From the NCBI GenBank assembly GCA_015228895.1, contig JADGCR010000102.1, positions 1 to 7,758 on the forward strand: a stretch of 7,758 bases of DNA, read 5' to 3'. This document shows positions 6,363 through 7,758 of the stretch, piece after piece. This DNA is from Magnetococcales bacterium (GTDB lineage: Bacteria > Pseudomonadota > Magnetococcia > Magnetococcales > Magnetaquicoccaceae). Each line of letters starts with the position of its first letter. The stretch's first letter is position 1. Both the position numbers and the translations under genes were made by a program. Under the pieces are notes generated by a model. The model searched no databases and was not told where the DNA came from. It saw only the letters and a program-made list of their open reading frames with translations.

Positions 6363-6718
6363 GGTCAATCGCGACGCTGTTCACCCTCCTCCCGGCTCCC
6401 TCCACCCTCTGGGCGCAGGAAACCGTGGCCCCTCCCGTGGATCTCATGGGGGATGGGGTGCGGGTGGTCGGATTTTTGTTGCTGCTCATGTTCCTGGGCG
6501 TTCTGGCCGTGCGCCTGGGACGCAAGTATGTCCCGCAAATGGGCGGGGGCGGACCGATCCGCATCGAGGACGGACGCAATTTTTCTCCTGGCGTCGGGGT
6601 GCGCCTGATCCGGGTGGGGAGCAGGGCCTGGCTGCTGGGTGTCTCCAGGGATCGGGTGACCCTGCTGGCGGAGATGCGTCCGGAGGATCTGCTCCCGGCC
6701 AAGGAGTCCCCCCAGTGA
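6359..6718 (+). CDS. fliO: Flagellar biosynthesis protein FliO
   Basis: FliO is a small bitopic membrane protein that assists assembly of the FliP ring in the export gate. The 119-residue product begins with a likely signal sequence (1-20, ending near LWAQ), has one membrane helix at about 34-52 (VVGFLLLLMFLGVLAV), and then a small basic beta-rich cytoplasmic domain with IRIEDGRNFSPGVGVRLIRV, SRAWLLGVSRDRVTLL and EDLLP, the usual FliO pattern. The family is poorly conserved, but position between fliN and fliP settles it. The ATG overlaps the fliN stop, with GGAG at 6344-6347 inside fliN, 11 bases upstream. The stop overlaps the fliP GTG (GTGA). Confidence 0.9.
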   Translation: MRSIATLFTLLPAPSTLWAQETVAPPVDLMGDGVRVVGFLLLLMFLGVLAVRLGRKYVPQMGGGGPIRIEDGRNFSPGVGVRLIRVGSRAWLLGVSRDRVTLLAEMRPEDLLPAKESPQ

Positions 6719-7503
6719 GGCCACCCGTGAACTGGAGCCGGGTGCTGGCCTGGGCGGTGATCCCTCTGGTGGTCGCCGCTTTTTGGCTTTGGCCCCGGCT
6801 GGTCGAGGCCGCGAGCATCGCCCTGCCGGGAATGAAGCTGTCCACAGGGGAGGCCGCGGGCGCCGCCGATCCGGAACAGGTGGGGGTCGGACTCCAGATC
6901 CTGGCGTTCATGACCCTCTTTTCGCTGGCTCCCGCCCTGCTGATCATGGTCACCTCGTTCACCCGGGTGATCGTGGTGATGTCCTTTGTCCGCCAGGCCA
7001 TCGGCCTCCAGGGACAGCCCCCCAACCAGGTGTTGATCTCCCTGGCCCTGTTCGTCACCTTTTTCGTCATGGGGCCGGTCTTCGACCGGGTCAACCAGGA
7101 CGCCATACAACCCTACCTCGCCAAGACCATCGACGAAGGCACCGCCATGGATCGGGCCGTGACCCCGTTGCGCAGTTTCATGTTGCGCCAGACCCGGGCC
7201 AAGGATCTGGAACTTTTCATGCGTCTGGCCGGCATCAAGCAGGCTCCCAGTCCGGCGGACACGCCGTTGCGGCTCCTGGTGCCCGCCTTCATGATCTCGG
7301 AACTCAAAACCGCCTTCCAGATCGGCTTCATGATCTATCTCCCCTTTTTGATCATCGACATGGTGGTGGCCAGTGTCGTCATGTCCATGGGTATGATGAT
7401 GCTCCCGCCTTTGGTCATCTCGATGCCGGTCAAGCTGATCCTGTTCGTGTTGGTGGACGGCTGGTCGTTGGTGGTCGGTTCCCTGGTGCAGTCCTTCAAG
7501 TAG
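6715..7503 (+). CDS. fliP: Flagellar type III export gate protein FliP
   Basis: FliP forms the pentameric core of the flagellar export gate (FliP5-FliQ4-FliR1) in the inner membrane. The 262-residue product has an N-terminal signal sequence to about residue 32, hydrophobic segments at about 61-92, 104-121 and 203-249, and the family signature PAFMISELKTAFQIGF (190-205). The methionine-rich loop MSMGMMMLPP (223-232), which seals the closed gate in studied FliP proteins, is present. The start is a GTG overlapping the fliO stop, with AAGGAG (6701-6706) 8 bases upstream. A GTG at 6730 is a weaker alternative. It ends the run: no fliQ, fliR or flhB follows here. Confidence 0.97.
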   Translation: MRPPVNWSRVLAWAVIPLVVAAFWLWPRLVEAASIALPGMKLSTGEAAGAADPEQVGVGLQILAFMTLFSLAPALLIMVTSFTRVIVVMSFVRQAIGLQGQPPNQVLISLALFVTFFVMGPVFDRVNQDAIQPYLAKTIDEGTAMDRAVTPLRSFMLRQTRAKDLELFMRLAGIKQAPSPADTPLRLLVPAFMISELKTAFQIGFMIYLPFLIIDMVVASVVMSMGMMMLPPLVISMPVKLILFVLVDGWSLVVGSLVQSFK

Positions 7504-7608
7504 GCGCGTACAGGTCAGGCGGGTCGGTTTCGCTGGCATTGGGACTCCGGACCATGCTAGATTGTCGCGATCTTCTCTTGGTTGGCATGGTTGCGAGGAA
7601 TGGATTGA
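7504..7608. other. Intergenic gap after fliP, weak promoter candidate
   Basis: The 105-base gap has no clear terminator hairpin with a T run. TGCTAGATT (7555-7563) resembles an extended -10 box (TG-N-TAGATT), but no good -35 lies at the right distance. The downstream gene has its own ribosome site at 7595-7600. The gap marks the end of the tightly coupled flagellar run, although read-through from fliP cannot be excluded. Confidence 0.3.
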
Positions 7609-7758
7609 ATGAGTATCCAAAATCGACTGATCCTGATTTTTTCCGGCATCCTGATGCTGGCTTTGCTGGCGAGTACCCTTTTTTCATACTCCCTGACCAA
7701 AAAGGCGGTGATCGAGTCCGCGGTGGGCGGGATGAGAAACGAACTGGACGAGACCAGC
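7609..7758 (+). CDS. Membrane-anchored protein, probable sensor or chemoreceptor, 3' end outside window
   Basis: Only the first 50 residues are present and the frame is open at the edge. They show MSIQNR, a hydrophobic helix at about 7-27 (LILIFSGILMLALLAS), then a polar segment with TKKAVIESAV and MRNELDETS that looks helical. This short cytoplasmic start, membrane anchor and helical extracytoplasmic beginning is typical of methyl-accepting chemotaxis proteins, sensor kinases and diguanylate cyclases, but no diagnostic domain lies in the window. GAGGAA (7595-7600) is 8 bases before the ATG, supporting a real gene. Next to flagellar genes a chemoreceptor is plausible; this is inference. Confidence 0.6.
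   Translation, partial: MSIQNRLILIFSGILMLALLASTLFSYSLTKKAVIESAVGGMRNELDETS

Noticed and set aside
4923..6368. A 481-codon minus-strand frame opposite fliM and fliN
   Set aside because: Same cause: it is in register with fliM and fliN and has a His/Gln/Leu-rich product without recognisable motifs.
6313..7620. A 435-codon minus-strand frame opposite fliP
   Set aside because: It is in register with fliP, very rich in His, Gly and Asp, and has no family features; a shadow of the sense gene.

Overview
This window is a compact, GC-rich block of flagellar genes, all on the + strand: fliK, flgD, flgE, fliL, fliM, fliN, fliO, fliP. At the left edge is a 5'-truncated sensor histidine kinase on the - strand. 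At the right edge is the start of a membrane-anchored protein, probably a sensor. The proteins look Gram-negative: FlgD and FlgE of ordinary type, a FliO with a signal peptide, and sigma-54-like promoters in front of hook genes. I infer a proteobacterium. The hook-then-FliLMNOP order would suit a Magnetococcia-like or deltaproteobacterial relative, but taxonomy cannot be settled from this sequence.

Layout. Positions 1-246 (-) hold the linker and second dimerisation helix of a histidine kinase. The reading frame is closed by a stop directly upstream, and no phospho-accepting H-box is visible. Positions 247-576 are non-coding and carry a 16-bp dyad and a good -24/-12 element ahead of fliK. fliK (hook-length control) is followed by a 252-bp gap holding a second -24/-12-like element. 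Then come flgD (hook cap), flgE (hook), a 91-bp gap, and the tight run fliL-fliM-fliN-fliO-fliP. In that run fliN/fliO and fliO/fliP overlap by 4 bases each, so translational coupling is likely. fliP is not followed by fliQ, fliR or flhB, which usually come next in clusters of this type. Instead there is a 105-bp gap and a new gene.

How the genes work together. FliP, helped by FliO, forms the core of the flagellar type III export gate. FliM and FliN build the C-ring switch that receives CheY-P. FliL sits in the inner membrane next to the stators. FlgD caps the growing hook made of FlgE subunits, and FliK measures hook length and switches export specificity.

I see no hidden novel system. The points that deserve a second look are the headless kinase remnant, the matching non-canonical -12 elements of the two promoters, a G8 run in the hook gene, an unusual low-complexity insert in FliL, and the missing fliQR. 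Very long antisense reading frames across the block are explained by codon avoidance.
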